Positions 15,981 through 23,767 are shown, counted from the stretch's first letter. The stretch: DNA of 27,518 nucleotides from Pseudobowmanella sp964228145 (GCA_964228145.1 CAXQZJ010000030.1:1-27518), one strand, 5' to 3'. Notes: a model not told the origin generated them from the sequence alone. Numbers and translations are program-made.

Positions 15981-16343
15981 TTAAAACGCAGGAAATTGCG
16001 GCGGGCCTCGGGCGTCAAAGTGAATAGAAAATGCCCACACAGTGGACAAGCCTGTTGGAATAGCTACTGAGCCCTGGAGCGCTGGGAGCTGTTGCCATAA
16101 CTGCGCGGCGGCGTCTTCGAATTCAGCGGTGGGAGGGGCGTTCTCGTCTCTTAAATCAGTGACCTGGCGCGATAACACTGCACGCTGTTCAGGTTGGGTG
16201 GCGACATTGACGCGACTAGCGTCGGAGAACCAAGCCGGCTCGTTGCTCTCAGTAGCAATCGCAAGATTTGCAGACAGCACAGTGCTCATTAATAACAAGA
16301 TTAACGAGTTTAGAATGCGTTGTGCGCTGCCGGTGAAAGCCAT
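15981..16343 (-). CDS. Small exported protein of unknown function, secDF partner
   Basis: A 120-residue protein I do not recognise. It has a clear signal peptide: a basic start, hydrophobic core ILNSLILLLMSTVLSANL and a likely cleavage after AIA near residue 30. The mature part is acidic and Pro/Ala-rich, without cysteines and without further membrane segments. It ends 33 bases before secDF on the same strand, so it is probably in the same operon. It is not YajC, which is a membrane protein with a different pattern. The ribosome binding site is weak. Being periplasmic it could assist SecDF or be a neighbour by chance. Confidence 0.68.
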   Translation of the reverse strand: MAFTGSAQRILNSLILLLMSTVLSANLAIATESNEPAWFSDASRVNVATQPEQRAVLSRQVTDLRDENAPPTAEFEDAAAQLWQQLPALQGSVAIPTGLSTVWAFSIHFDARGPPQFPAF

Positions 16344-16418
16344 GAATTACTGGGGCCTGAGTCGATATTAACAGAGATATGGGGTTGATTTGGCTAAATG
16401 CAAGTCGAAAGCATCGGC

Positions 16419-17483
16419 TTAGGTGTTTCTTTCCAATGCGATATGCGCCAGTTTACGCCGATAAACGCTGATACTGTGATCGGATAAAATGGCACGCCAA
16501 AAGGGTAACTTGTTATTTAAAATTCCTTTTAAACGATAATAATAATCAACGTAAAACAACAATTTAGCTTTATCATACTCACCATCTCTGACGTTAGTCA
16601 GGTAACGCATGTCTCCCCCATGCAAATAACCGTCAAAGTGCTTCATTAAATACGCCTTAGCATGAACACCCACAACGGGCACATAGCCCGCCAGCTTAGC
16701 CAGCGCCGTGATGCCTAAGGATTTCGGTGGCACCGTAGTGACACCATCGGCGGCATTGACGACACGGTAAACCGGGGTTTTCATTGTTGATAACCAAGTA
16801 TCGTCTGCGACCCGAGGCGAGCCGTAGGTGTAACACGCCGCGTTGCCACCCTGATGGGTAATCCGTTTTGCTGCAACAGTGGCTAGCGCGCCACCCAAGG
16901 AATGCCCCGTGATAAATAGCGGTAATTTAGCAAAATCCGGATGTTGCAGATCATCGGCTATTTGCTGCTCTACGCAGGCCAAAGCGCGCTTGAAACCTGC
17001 ATGTACCCGTCCCCCAGTTTCACAAGGTATTAAGTTTGCTTTGGCGTCAGCTTTGATATCTTTCCAACAATCGGCTTCCGTGCCTCTGAATGCCAATACC
17101 AGATAGTTATCCGTTTTTATTAAGATTGCCTGAGATCCCCGTGCATCGTAAGTTCGCTCTAATTTAGCGTTTAACTTGATGATATCGTCGGTTAACCATT
17201 GTTTTTCTTGTTTATGGTCGTAACTAAAGCTATCTATGATTTGCAACAGCATGGACACTTTTGGCCGTGTCTGCGGACTCACTCTGTCGAGCAAACGGTG
17301 CAATCGTTGCTCTTGCTCGATGGAATAAAACGGAGGATTAAAGCGTCGATAGGCGAGCTCCGAGAAACATGCCATCAGCCATGCCGTTCGATCGCTGTAT
17401 GCACGCCGGTGTAGTGGCAATTGTTTATCAAGAATCGACTGTCGCTGTAGGTGCTCGGCCGCTTGCTCAAATATACTGGTCAC
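16419..17483 (-). CDS. Class 3 lipase family protein
   Basis: A 354-residue alpha/beta hydrolase of the Lipase_3 family (the fungal triacylglycerol lipase type). The oxyanion region is LAFRGTE (130-136). The nucleophile elbow is GHSLGG with Ser195. The likely Asp is D246 in NAADGVTTVPP, and the likely His is H336 in SDHSISVY. The family order Ser-Asp-His is complete, so it should be active. No signal peptide is visible, so it is probably cytoplasmic or leaves by a non-Sec route. The GTG start at 17483 lacks a strong ribosome binding site. It starts 11 bases after the upstream 109-residue protein gene, which follows a lipoprotein gene, so the three look like one operon. An effector-type lipase with accessory proteins is conceivable but unproven. 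Confidence 0.85.
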   Translation of the reverse strand: MTSIFEQAAEHLQRQSILDKQLPLHRRAYSDRTAWLMACFSELAYRRFNPPFYSIEQEQRLHRLLDRVSPQTRPKVSMLLQIIDSFSYDHKQEKQWLTDDIIKLNAKLERTYDARGSQAILIKTDNYLVLAFRGTEADCWKDIKADAKANLIPCETGGRVHAGFKRALACVEQQIADDLQHPDFAKLPLFITGHSLGGALATVAAKRITHQGGNAACYTYGSPRVADDTWLSTMKTPVYRVVNAADGVTTVPPKSLGITALAKLAGYVPVVGVHAKAYLMKHFDGYLHGGDMRYLTNVRDGEYDKAKLLFYVDYYYRLKGILNNKLPFWRAILSDHSISVYRRKLAHIALERNT

Positions 17484-17494
17484 TTGATTAGCCG

Positions 17495-17824
17495 TCAGAG
17501 TAAGTCGAAACCTAACGCGCCGTTCACCGCATCCTGCAGCACACTGAAGGCACTCATTAGCGCTTGTTCAACCGCCAACAAGCCCAGTCCTTCCACCGTT
17601 AACAGCACTGCCCTGCTAGCATTCCGCTGAATTTCGTGGTGCAAGCGGGCCTGTTCATTCGTTATCTGACCCGTCACCTTGAGTTTTTCAATCATGACAA
17701 AATTTTCGGCCAACTTCTTTGCTTCGCTACTGGCGTATTCTTTGGTGTCGGGCCATTTATCCGACAAAGATTGTTTAAAGGCTGCGAGCATTTGTGCAGC
17801 TAGTTGTGAGGCATCCAAGCTCAT
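17495..17824 (-). CDS. Small helical protein of unknown function
   Basis: A 109-residue protein, helical throughout by pattern. Residues 1-65 are charged and amphipathic with a long heptad-like run (YASSEAKKLAENFVMIEKL). Residues about 72-106 are hydrophobic with small residues and could be a membrane-associated or buried hairpin. The ATG has an AGGAG site that overlaps the stop codon of the upstream lipoprotein gene, so translation is coupled. It lies between that lipoprotein and a lipase. No family recognised. Confidence 0.72.
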   Translation of the reverse strand: MSLDASQLAAQMLAAFKQSLSDKWPDTKEYASSEAKKLAENFVMIEKLKVTGQITNEQARLHHEIQRNASRAVLLTVEGLGLLAVEQALMSAFSVLQDAVNGALGFDLL

Positions 17825-17835
17825 GTTCGTTGCTC

Positions 17836-18276
17836 CTAATCTGATTCACGCTGTTTGGCGATTTCCAGCTTCAAAATAGCGCCGTAGTGGATATCCAGAG
17901 AATTTTTAAGATCCGCGATTTGCGCTTCACTAAAACAACCTAATTGATGCAGTTGCTCTATCGCACCAATGCTTTGCTGCAATCCTTGAATTTGAGCTAT
18001 GGTCAAACTGTTGTTCGCGCGGGCAAGGTTACGTAGTGCAAGTGCGTCTATTTCAACCCTTAATCCATCATAAAAGGCTTGATGGGAAGCATAGCCGCAT
18101 TCAGCTTCACCTTTGATGGGAATGGTGTGGAAAAAACCTGAGGTCTTTTTGTGTAAGGTGCTGACCAATTCATCCGTGGTCGCATCGTAGTCACTCACGC
18201 GCGTGATGGTACAAGCAGTTAGCGTGGTAACAACCAGTATTAAAACGGTTCGGTGGCAATAAGCAAAGGGAGTCAT
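17836..18276 (-). CDS. Putative lipoprotein of unknown function
   Basis: A 146-residue protein with a lipoprotein signal: hydrophobic core VLILVVTTLTAC, with the lipobox LTAC ending at Cys22. The mature part begins TITRVSDYD and contains two further cysteines (in ECGYAS and LGCFSE). The +2 residue is Thr, so outer-membrane sorting is expected. I chose ATG 18276 because AAGGA lies 8 bases upstream; the ATG at 18285 has that site touching it, and the longer form from 18339 has no site. First gene of a likely three-gene operon with the 109-residue protein and the lipase. A protective or immunity role is possible but speculative. Confidence 0.75.
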   Translation of the reverse strand: MTPFAYCHRTVLILVVTTLTACTITRVSDYDATTDELVSTLHKKTSGFFHTIPIKGEAECGYASHQAFYDGLRVEIDALALRNLARANNSLTIAQIQGLQQSIGAIEQLHQLGCFSEAQIADLKNSLDIHYGAILKLEIAKQRESD

Positions 18277-18393
18277 GGTTAGCATCCTTGTATTAACTAT
18301 CACATCGCATCCACTGCAGCGATAAGCCAACCTAAGCATAACGCCTGTTTAATTTTTAAACAAATCCGACAAGCGTCGGGTTTTAGTGGAAGC

Positions 18394-18409
18394 CTGTATC
18401 TATATCCAG
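18394..18409. promoter_or_regulatory. Probable LexA (SOS) box
   Basis: CTGTATCTATATCCAG matches the E. coli LexA core CTGTATATATATACAG at 14 of 16 positions, including both CTG and CAG ends, with TA flanking on the right. A good -10 candidate, TATATT, lies at 18410-18415, with a weak -35 (TGGAAG, 18387-18392) 17 bases before it, so the box sits between the two boxes as in many SOS promoters. It is 35 bases before the start of the FAN1-like gene. Confidence 0.72.
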
Positions 18410-18444
18410 TATATTTGTCCTTTTAGACTGACCGCACAGGGCGA

Positions 18445-20106
18445 ATGCAGGACATCCAACTCCCATCAGATTATTACCTCAGCAATTTCGAGTTTGTTGC
18501 ACACTGGGTAGAACAACGCTACGAGTCGGTTGTCTCTGCGACAACAAACGACTTTTTGCAGCGCTATTATCAGCTCGACAAGCCTTCGCGCTGCTTACTG
18601 TTGCGAATGGCATTACGCAAAGGGATTTTCTTTCGTTTAGACAAGCTCAATTACAGTGAAATCAGAGATATTAACAATGCAAGCCAACAACTGTGCGAAG
18701 CCGGCCTTGTCAGTGAAAACCCCGAATTGGATCTTACTCAACTTGCTTTGTTGTTAACCAAACATGAGCTCTGTCAATTGCCGGTGGCGCAACAACTGCA
18801 ACTTTCTTCGTCACAGCCTAAACAACAGATCCTCGACGCTTTAGATCAGTTTGCGAATCAGCCTACACCCTGGCTGCACTGGACCAACAATCAATTTGGC
18901 TCATTACTGAGGCTCGAAATCCAAAGTGCGCTCGATGAACTGATCCTATTGTTTTTCGGCAACCCCTACCAAAATCTGAGTGAGTTCGTGTTACAAGATT
19001 TAGGCCTTACCCGCTTTGAACAATACAATATCAGCCCTCAGCATTTAGCCATCAGTGACAGCAAAGATCTGCTCGACTACCAGCATATCATTGCCTTACG
19101 CGAACAATTAAACGACGTCGTTGATGCGCAGGGCTTAACTGAGCTAACCACGCAATTGCCGTTAAAAGACTTGCGGTCATCAATGCAGCGAAAGCAGTCG
19201 CGATTGATCAATACACTGGCTTATAAACTGGAACAACAGGGGCTATTTGATGAGGCATTACGACTTTATCCATTATCTGACCTGCCACCAGCCAGGGAGC
19301 GGTGCGCAAGAGTGCATGAACGTCTTGGCGACTATACCGCAGCCTGGCACCTGGTTGATAACATGCTTGCCAACCCTGTCAGTGAACAAGAACAGCTGGC
19401 AGCACAAAGAATTGCCAAGCGATTGGCCAAGCATACCGGGCGACATACTCAGCTAACGCCCCGGTTTGCCCCACATCGCAGCGACCTGTGCCTGCTTATC
19501 CAGCGGGATTTGGCTGATGCAAAGGTAGAAGAACTCGCCAGGCGTTGTTACGATCGTAAAGCGACGCCATGCCTGCACAGTGAAAACCAGTTATTTAATA
19601 GCGTATTTGGGTTGTGGGCCTGGGATGCATTATTTGCAGATGTCAGCGGAGCCTTTAGCCATCCTTTTCAGATGGCGCCGAGCGATTTATATCACCCTGA
19701 TTTTTATCCCAAACGCCAACCCATATTCGATAAGCTCTGGAAGCTAAGCGATAGCGCTTTTGTGACGTTAATCAAGCAGCGTTTCACACAGAAAAACGGC
19801 ATTAGTAATCGTTTCGTCGATTGGCGTTACCTCACTGAGGATAAACTCGAATTGGCCCTGCAATGTATTTCAGCTGACTGTTTTACCCGTATCTTCAAGC
19901 GCTTTTTATTTGATTTAAAAAACAACCGTAACGGCTTGCCTGATTTGATCCGTTTGTATCCGCAACAACAAAGCTTCGAGTTGATTGAGATAAAGGGTCC
20001 GGGCGATACCTTGCAAGACAACCAGCGCCGTTGGCTAGCGTATTTCCAGCAGCATAATATTGCCGCAACTGTGGTGCACGTGACCTATCAGGAACCGAGC
20101 CCGTGA
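18445..20106 (+). CDS. FAN1-type VRR-NUC structure-specific nuclease
   Basis: A 553-residue bacterial FAN1 homologue. FAN1 cuts 5' flaps and helps unhook interstrand crosslinks. Residues about 1-350 are the helical SAP/TPR-like part; the VRR-NUC domain is at about 370-550. Catalytic residues are E380 (HSENQLFNSVFGLWAWD), D500 (GLPDLI), E515 and K517 (EIKGPGD). The 15- and 2-residue spacings among the last three equal those of human FAN1 (D960, E975, K977). The ATG has an AGGG site 5 bases upstream. The next gene overlaps by 4 bases (GTGA), so the two are translated together. A good LexA box precedes it, which predicts SOS induction. The family assignment is secure; substrate details are family knowledge. 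Confidence 0.92.
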   Translation: MQDIQLPSDYYLSNFEFVAHWVEQRYESVVSATTNDFLQRYYQLDKPSRCLLLRMALRKGIFFRLDKLNYSEIRDINNASQQLCEAGLVSENPELDLTQLALLLTKHELCQLPVAQQLQLSSSQPKQQILDALDQFANQPTPWLHWTNNQFGSLLRLEIQSALDELILLFFGNPYQNLSEFVLQDLGLTRFEQYNISPQHLAISDSKDLLDYQHIIALREQLNDVVDAQGLTELTTQLPLKDLRSSMQRKQSRLINTLAYKLEQQGLFDEALRLYPLSDLPPARERCARVHERLGDYTAAWHLVDNMLANPVSEQEQLAAQRIAKRLAKHTGRHTQLTPRFAPHRSDLCLLIQRDLADAKVEELARRCYDRKATPCLHSENQLFNSVFGLWAWDALFADVSGAFSHPFQMAPSDLYHPDFYPKRQPIFDKLWKLSDSAFVTLIKQRFTQKNGISNRFVDWRYLTEDKLELALQCISADCFTRIFKRFLFDLKNNRNGLPDLIRLYPQQQSFELIEIKGPGDTLQDNQRRWLAYFQQHNIAATVVHVTYQEPSP

Positions 20107-22364
20107 AGGTTAGTGTTACCAACTTAGCCCGCTTTGCTGCCAGACAGGGTGATCTCACACGTCAGTTTAATCCCGCTGTGAGCTCAGCTGATGGCCAGGA
20201 AGCTCACCTCAAGGTGCAGCATAACCGCTGCGCCGACTATCAGGCAGAACTAGCACTCAAAGGTTTTTTCGACGGTATTGAACTGTCAGGTCGGACTGAC
20301 GGCTACGATCCCCGGGCAAAGTGTATAGAGGAGATCAAAACCTGTTACGGCAATGCCAGCAGGATCCCTGCCAACCAGAGCTCGGCACACTGGGCGCAGG
20401 CAAAACTCTATGCCTGGTTGCAAAGTTGGCGGCTTAACCTCACCCGGATAACAGTGGCGGTTATCTACTATGATTTGAATAAAGAGCGTGAACAACGTCA
20501 CGAGCAACAATTTGACCGTGTTGAACTCGACGAGTTTTGTCATCAGCTATTGCGTCGTTATCGCACCTGGATGCAACAGCAAAGAAACCGGCAGCAATTA
20601 TTAGTTGCACAGCTGAAGGCAATGGCGTTCCCCTATCCGCAGATGCATCATGGTCAGCGCATCATGTCAGAGTCGGTATATAAATCCATTGCCAGCTCAG
20701 ACACCTTACTTTGCGAAGCTCCAACAGGCACTGGCAAAACGCTGGCTAGCCTGTTTCCCGCCTTAAAAGCTAAGGGCCATAATTTTACCGATAAACTGTA
20801 TTTCTTAACACCTAAGCAAACCGGTCAGCAACCGGCGATCGACACTTTGAAGCAATTGACCAGCAGCGCCGATCTCAACCAGTTACGTAGCTTGCAACTC
20901 AGTGCTCAGGAGCGCATATGCCTGAATGATCAGGTGTACTGTGACGCTGCTGTTTGCCCCTATGCCGAAGGCTTCTATGACAAACTCAAGCAGGTGCGCG
21001 AGCAGGCAGCCCTGTGCACCATGCTGGACATTGAAAGTTTGCAATCATTAGGCCGGAAATATCAGATTTGCCCTTATTATCTGAGTGTAGAAATGGCGCG
21101 CTGGGCCGATGTCATTATTGCTGATGTAAATTATTACTTTGATAACAGTGCCCTGCTCTGGTCACTTTGCGCAGAGAACAATTGGCGGGTCAGTGCCTTA
21201 ATTGATGAATCACATAATTTAGTCTCCCGCAGCCGAGATATGTACAGTGCAGAGCTTGACCGACAAGCCTTGCTTGACGTTAAGCCACTCGCGAAAGGCA
21301 AGGTCAAAGCCGCTTTAAACCGCATCAATCGCCTTTGGTTAAACCTTTATACCTACCAGAGCGATTACCAAACATTGGAGAACATTGAGGAGAGCCTGTT
21401 ATTAAATATGCAGGACTTCATTCGACAAACCACGTTGTTGTTACAACAAGAAGTCGATAATCAACTCCCTCCTGCGTTGTTAATACAGTTCTATTTTAAC
21501 GTGATGCGCTTTTATGAACTGCTCAGCAACAGGCCATGTGATGGATCCGACGAAGATGCCATTCTGGATTGGCAGCCGGGTCATCGCCGGCGCGGACGTT
21601 TGGCGATTCGCAATGTGATCCCGGCCCGACAGCTTCAGAAGCGTTTTGAACAGCTGCAAGGGTGTGTGCTATTTTCCGCCACGCTGCAACCCTTTGACTA
21701 TTTCCAGTCATTGTTAGGCGTTCCCCAAGCTAAGTTACAAAGCGTGCCTTCGCCATTTTCTTCACAGCAATTAGCGGTTGGTTGGCACCCTAGCCTTGCA
21801 ATGACGTACCAACATCGGGAACACGCAATTCAACCGATCTGCGACATTATCCTGAAACGTCTGCGCCATTCGCCCGGCAATGCGATCGTATTTTTACCCA
21901 GTTATGCGTTTATGCAACAGTTGCTGGAGGTATTGGCAGCGCAAATAAGCCAAAATGAGGTAAAGGTAATCGCCCAGCAAACTGGGATGGATCAGCATCA
22001 GCGTCAAGCCTTTATCAATCACTTCTACAACCACAACAATGTGCTGGCCTTTGCGGTTTTAGGTGGCATTTTCGCTGAGGGAATTGATTTAACTGGCGAT
22101 GCGTTGCGCGGGGTGTTTATCGCCACGCTGGGCTTGCCTCAATTGAACCCTGTTAATCGTGCTTTCGAACAACGCATGCAACAACGCTTTGGCAGAGGCT
22201 ACGATTACACCTACGTATATCCCGGATTGCAAAAGGTGGTTCAAGCCGCTGGACGAGTAATTCGAACGGTAAACGACACTGGCTATCTGGAGTTACTGGA
22301 TCAACGATTTTGCCGCCCCGATATTCAGCGGCTGTTTCCACGCTGGTGGACTCAGCATAATTAG
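20103..22364 (+). CDS. DNA helicase, XPD/DinG-like, with N-terminal PD-(D/E)xK nuclease
   Basis: A 753-residue superfamily 2 helicase of the Rad3/XPD/DinG group with an N-terminal RecB/Cas4-like nuclease (about 30-150). The nuclease shows H35, D66 (GRTDGYD), E77 and K79 (IEEIKT) and Q99. The helicase shows Walker A EAPTGTGKT (205-213), a DESH box (368-371) and the motif VI stretch QAAGRVIRT near 720. Cysteines C273, C280, C285 and C323 fit the iron-sulfur cluster of this group. The GTG start overlaps the upstream TGA stop, so it is coupled to the FAN1-like nuclease. The pair probably unwinds and trims DNA in damage repair. Fused nuclease and helicase recall Dna2 in function but not in helicase family. 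Confidence 0.9.
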   Translation: MKVSVTNLARFAARQGDLTRQFNPAVSSADGQEAHLKVQHNRCADYQAELALKGFFDGIELSGRTDGYDPRAKCIEEIKTCYGNASRIPANQSSAHWAQAKLYAWLQSWRLNLTRITVAVIYYDLNKEREQRHEQQFDRVELDEFCHQLLRRYRTWMQQQRNRQQLLVAQLKAMAFPYPQMHHGQRIMSESVYKSIASSDTLLCEAPTGTGKTLASLFPALKAKGHNFTDKLYFLTPKQTGQQPAIDTLKQLTSSADLNQLRSLQLSAQERICLNDQVYCDAAVCPYAEGFYDKLKQVREQAALCTMLDIESLQSLGRKYQICPYYLSVEMARWADVIIADVNYYFDNSALLWSLCAENNWRVSALIDESHNLVSRSRDMYSAELDRQALLDVKPLAKGKVKAALNRINRLWLNLYTYQSDYQTLENIEESLLLNMQDFIRQTTLLLQQEVDNQLPPALLIQFYFNVMRFYELLSNRPCDGSDEDAILDWQPGHRRRGRLAIRNVIPARQLQKRFEQLQGCVLFSATLQPFDYFQSLLGVPQAKLQSVPSPFSSQQLAVGWHPSLAMTYQHREHAIQPICDIILKRLRHSPGNAIVFLPSYAFMQQLLEVLAAQISQNEVKVIAQQTGMDQHQRQAFINHFYNHNNVLAFAVLGGIFAEGIDLTGDALRGVFIATLGLPQLNPVNRAFEQRMQQRFGRGYDYTYVYPGLQKVVQAAGRVIRTVNDTGYLELLDQRFCRPDIQRLFPRWWTQHN

Positions 22365-22381
22365 CTTACAGATGTAAGCTA
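22362..22381. terminator. Palindrome holding both convergent stop codons
   Basis: TAGCTTACA (22362-22370) and TGTAAGCTA (22373-22381) are perfect inverted 9-base arms around GA. The TAG stop of the helicase gene is the first three bases and the TAG stop of the convergent 22379 gene is the last three, read on the other strand. There is no T tract, so this is a weak or non-standard terminator at best. Confidence 0.4.
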
Positions 22382-22627
22382 TAGCTCATGTTCTTTTAAC
22401 CAGTCATTCAACAGCTTAATTTGCCCGCATTTATAGGCTGCATAAGTTATGCGTAACGCATTATTGAGAATTTCACCGTCCGTCCAGCTGGTTTTTTCAG
22501 AGATTTGTTCGTAACACTTTAACCCCGCAGGGGTTACATAGCCCCGCACTTCTTTGTTGCCTTTATTTTTCTGACGTTCGCGGAAACGTTTCTGTTTTTC
22601 TGCGTTGGGGTTGCTAGTTTTACTCAT
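22379..22627 (-). CDS. Small RHH-like protein of unknown function
   Basis: An 82-residue basic protein. The start KQKRFRERQKNKGNKEVRGYVTPAG is a pattern seen in small ribbon-helix-helix proteins of phages and mobile regions, where VRGYVTP would be the DNA-reading strand. The remainder (YEQISEKTSWTDGEILNNALRITYA) would be the two helices. I chose ATG 22627 over 22648, which adds seven residues without better support; the ribosome binding site is modest (AGGT). The gene converges on the helicase gene and is divergent from fabA across about 147 bases. DNA binding is inferred. Confidence 0.68.
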   Translation of the reverse strand: MSKTSNPNAEKQKRFRERQKNKGNKEVRGYVTPAGLKCYEQISEKTSWTDGEILNNALRITYAAYKCGQIKLLNDWLKEHEL

Positions 22628-22716
22628 TTTGTCACATACCTGATACATCTGATGGTTACAGTGTACTAAATATCCCGTTTTTCAGCAGCCTAAACCTAAA
22701 AAGTCACTGCTCAGAG

Positions 22717-22745
22717 TTGTTTAGCGTACAAGTGTTCGCTAAATT
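22717..22745 (+). promoter_or_regulatory. fabA promoter candidate
   Basis: TTGTTT (22717-22722) and TAAATT (22740-22745) are separated by 17 bases and overlap the FabR operator. Both boxes are imperfect. The ATG of fabA is 30 bases after the -10 box. Confidence 0.45.
22720..22743. promoter_or_regulatory. FabR operator before fabA
   Basis: The imperfect palindrome AGCGTACA-AG-TGTTCGCT, extended on both sides by symmetrical TTT and AAA, matches the known FabR site type found before fabA and fabB in gammaproteobacteria. FabR represses these genes in response to unsaturated acyl chains. The site overlaps the proposed promoter, fitting repression. Confidence 0.75.
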
Positions 22746-22774
22746 GGCATCACCTAATAACAACAGTGCTAACT

Positions 22775-23293
22775 ATGACAGAACAACAACACAGTTTTAC
22801 CCGTGAAGATTTACTCGCTTGCGCCGATGGCAAAATGTTCGGTGAGGGAAACAGTCAATTACCCGCGCCTAACATGTTAATGATGGATCGCATCACCGAA
22901 ATTTATGCTGAGGGAGGTGAACACGATAAAGGATATATCGTTGCTGAACTCGACATAGACCCCTCATTGTGGTTTTTCGACTGTCACTTCAAAGGTGACC
23001 CTGTGATGCCCGGATGCCTCGGTTTGGACGCAATGTGGCAGCTAGTTGGCTTTTTCCTTGGTTGGTCTGGTGGTCCCGGAAAGGGCCGTGCGTTAGGTGT
23101 AGGTGAAGTGAAGTTTACCGGTCAGATTTTACCAAGCGCCAAAAAAGTCACGTACAAAATCCAAATGAAGCGTGTGATTAAGCGTAAGCTCTTTATGGGC
23201 ATGGCTGATGGTGAAGTCTATGTTGACGGACGCTTAATCTATCAGGCAAAAGATTTGAAAGTAGGATTATTTCAGGACACTAGCCAGTTTTAA
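22775..23293 (+). CDS. fabA: 3-hydroxydecanoyl-ACP dehydratase/isomerase
   Basis: A 172-residue FabA, nearly collinear with E. coli FabA. It dehydrates 3-hydroxydecanoyl-ACP and isomerises the trans-2 product to cis-3, the branch point for anaerobic-type unsaturated fatty acid synthesis. The catalytic residues are H71 (CHFKGDPVMPGC) and D85 (GLDAMWQL). An in-frame GTG three codons upstream exists; ATG 22775 gives the same length as the E. coli protein. There is no clear Shine-Dalgarno site. A FabR operator lies just upstream. The gene converges on rmf and shares a terminator with it. Confidence 0.97.
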   Translation: MTEQQHSFTREDLLACADGKMFGEGNSQLPAPNMLMMDRITEIYAEGGEHDKGYIVAELDIDPSLWFFDCHFKGDPVMPGCLGLDAMWQLVGFFLGWSGGPGKGRALGVGEVKFTGQILPSAKKVTYKIQMKRVIKRKLFMGMADGEVYVDGRLIYQAKDLKVGLFQDTSQF

Positions 23294-23307
23294 GGTTGCA
23301 GATATTG

Positions 23308-23331
23308 AAAAGCCACCGTCAGGTGGCTTTT
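23308..23331. terminator. Bidirectional terminator between fabA and rmf
   Basis: AAAAGCCACC (23308-23317), loop GTCA and GGTGGCTTTT (23322-23331). The A and T tracts let it act for fabA on the plus strand and rmf on the minus strand. Confidence 0.88.
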
Positions 23332-23338
23332 GTTCGGT

Positions 23339-23515
23339 CTACAGCTTAGTGTAACCATCGCTACGGTCAGCCATAGCCTCGCGCCAACCTCCCAACCACT
23401 GAGAGCGGCTTTCTACGGTAGAATATGGACAGATTTCTTTTGAACGACCCGAGATGCCTGCTTGATACCCTTTTGAATGGGCTCTGGAAAGTTTATCGCG
23501 TTTTTGTCTTTTCAT
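23339..23515 (-). CDS. rmf: Ribosome modulation factor
   Basis: A 58-residue basic protein beginning MKRQKRDKLSRAH and containing YQAGISGRSKE and RSQWLGGWREAMADR, almost identical in pattern to E. coli RMF (55 residues). RMF binds 70S ribosomes in stationary phase and drives 100S dimer formation and hibernation. The short length makes it easy to miss. A GAGGT site lies 6 bases before the ATG. The C-terminus (SDGYTKL) differs from E. coli and is slightly longer. Its position next to fabA, convergent, matches E. coli. A possible hairpin lies in the leader. Confidence 0.95.
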   Translation of the reverse strand: MKRQKRDKLSRAHSKGYQAGISGRSKEICPYSTVESRSQWLGGWREAMADRSDGYTKL

Positions 23516-23538
23516 TGATTACCTCGTCCTTTTTTATG

Positions 23539-23574
23539 AAGAAAGGTGTGACCTAGTTAAACGTCACCCTTCTT
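23539..23574 (-). promoter_or_regulatory. Imperfect hairpin in the rmf leader
   Basis: On the minus strand, AAGAAGGGTGAC (23574-23563) can pair with GTCACACCTTTCTT (23552-23539) around a 10-base loop. The RNA would form a stem just before the ribosome binding site of rmf. rmf mRNA is known to be very stable, and a leader stem could contribute; this is inference. Confidence 0.4.
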
Positions 23575-23705
23575 AGATATGTGATCCTGATTAAAGGTTC
23601 AATAGGATAATCATTGCGTCTAGCCAATAGCCCTGTATCTGGCTGAATTTCTTTATCATTTTTCTTACATCTTTTTGTAATAAAAATGTCGCTTTTAATG
23701 CTAAT

Positions 23706-23722
23706 TGACTGCTGGTCAGTCA
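23706..23722. promoter_or_regulatory. Short palindrome upstream of rmf
   Basis: TGACTG-CTGGT-CAGTCA, perfect 6-base arms, about 190 bases before the rmf start, in the 307-base stretch between rmf and the DUF3466 gene. Apart from this, the leader hairpin, a weak AGCCA/TGGCT repeat at 23622-23644 and the terminator at 23768-23793, I see nothing in that stretch. Confidence 0.35.
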
Positions 23723-23767
23723 GCTTGAAAAACCCATGAGCTAACTGACTTTAAATTTTAGCCAACT

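Noticed and set aside
18366..18379. Hairpin CCGAC-AAGC-GTCGG followed by TTTT
   Set aside because: It resembles a terminator but lies between divergent genes just before the FAN1 promoter, with no transcript known to end there; the stem is only 5 bp.
23584..23600. TGTGATCCTGATTAAA as a CRP site near rmf
   Set aside because: Only the left half matches the CRP consensus; the right half lacks TCACA.
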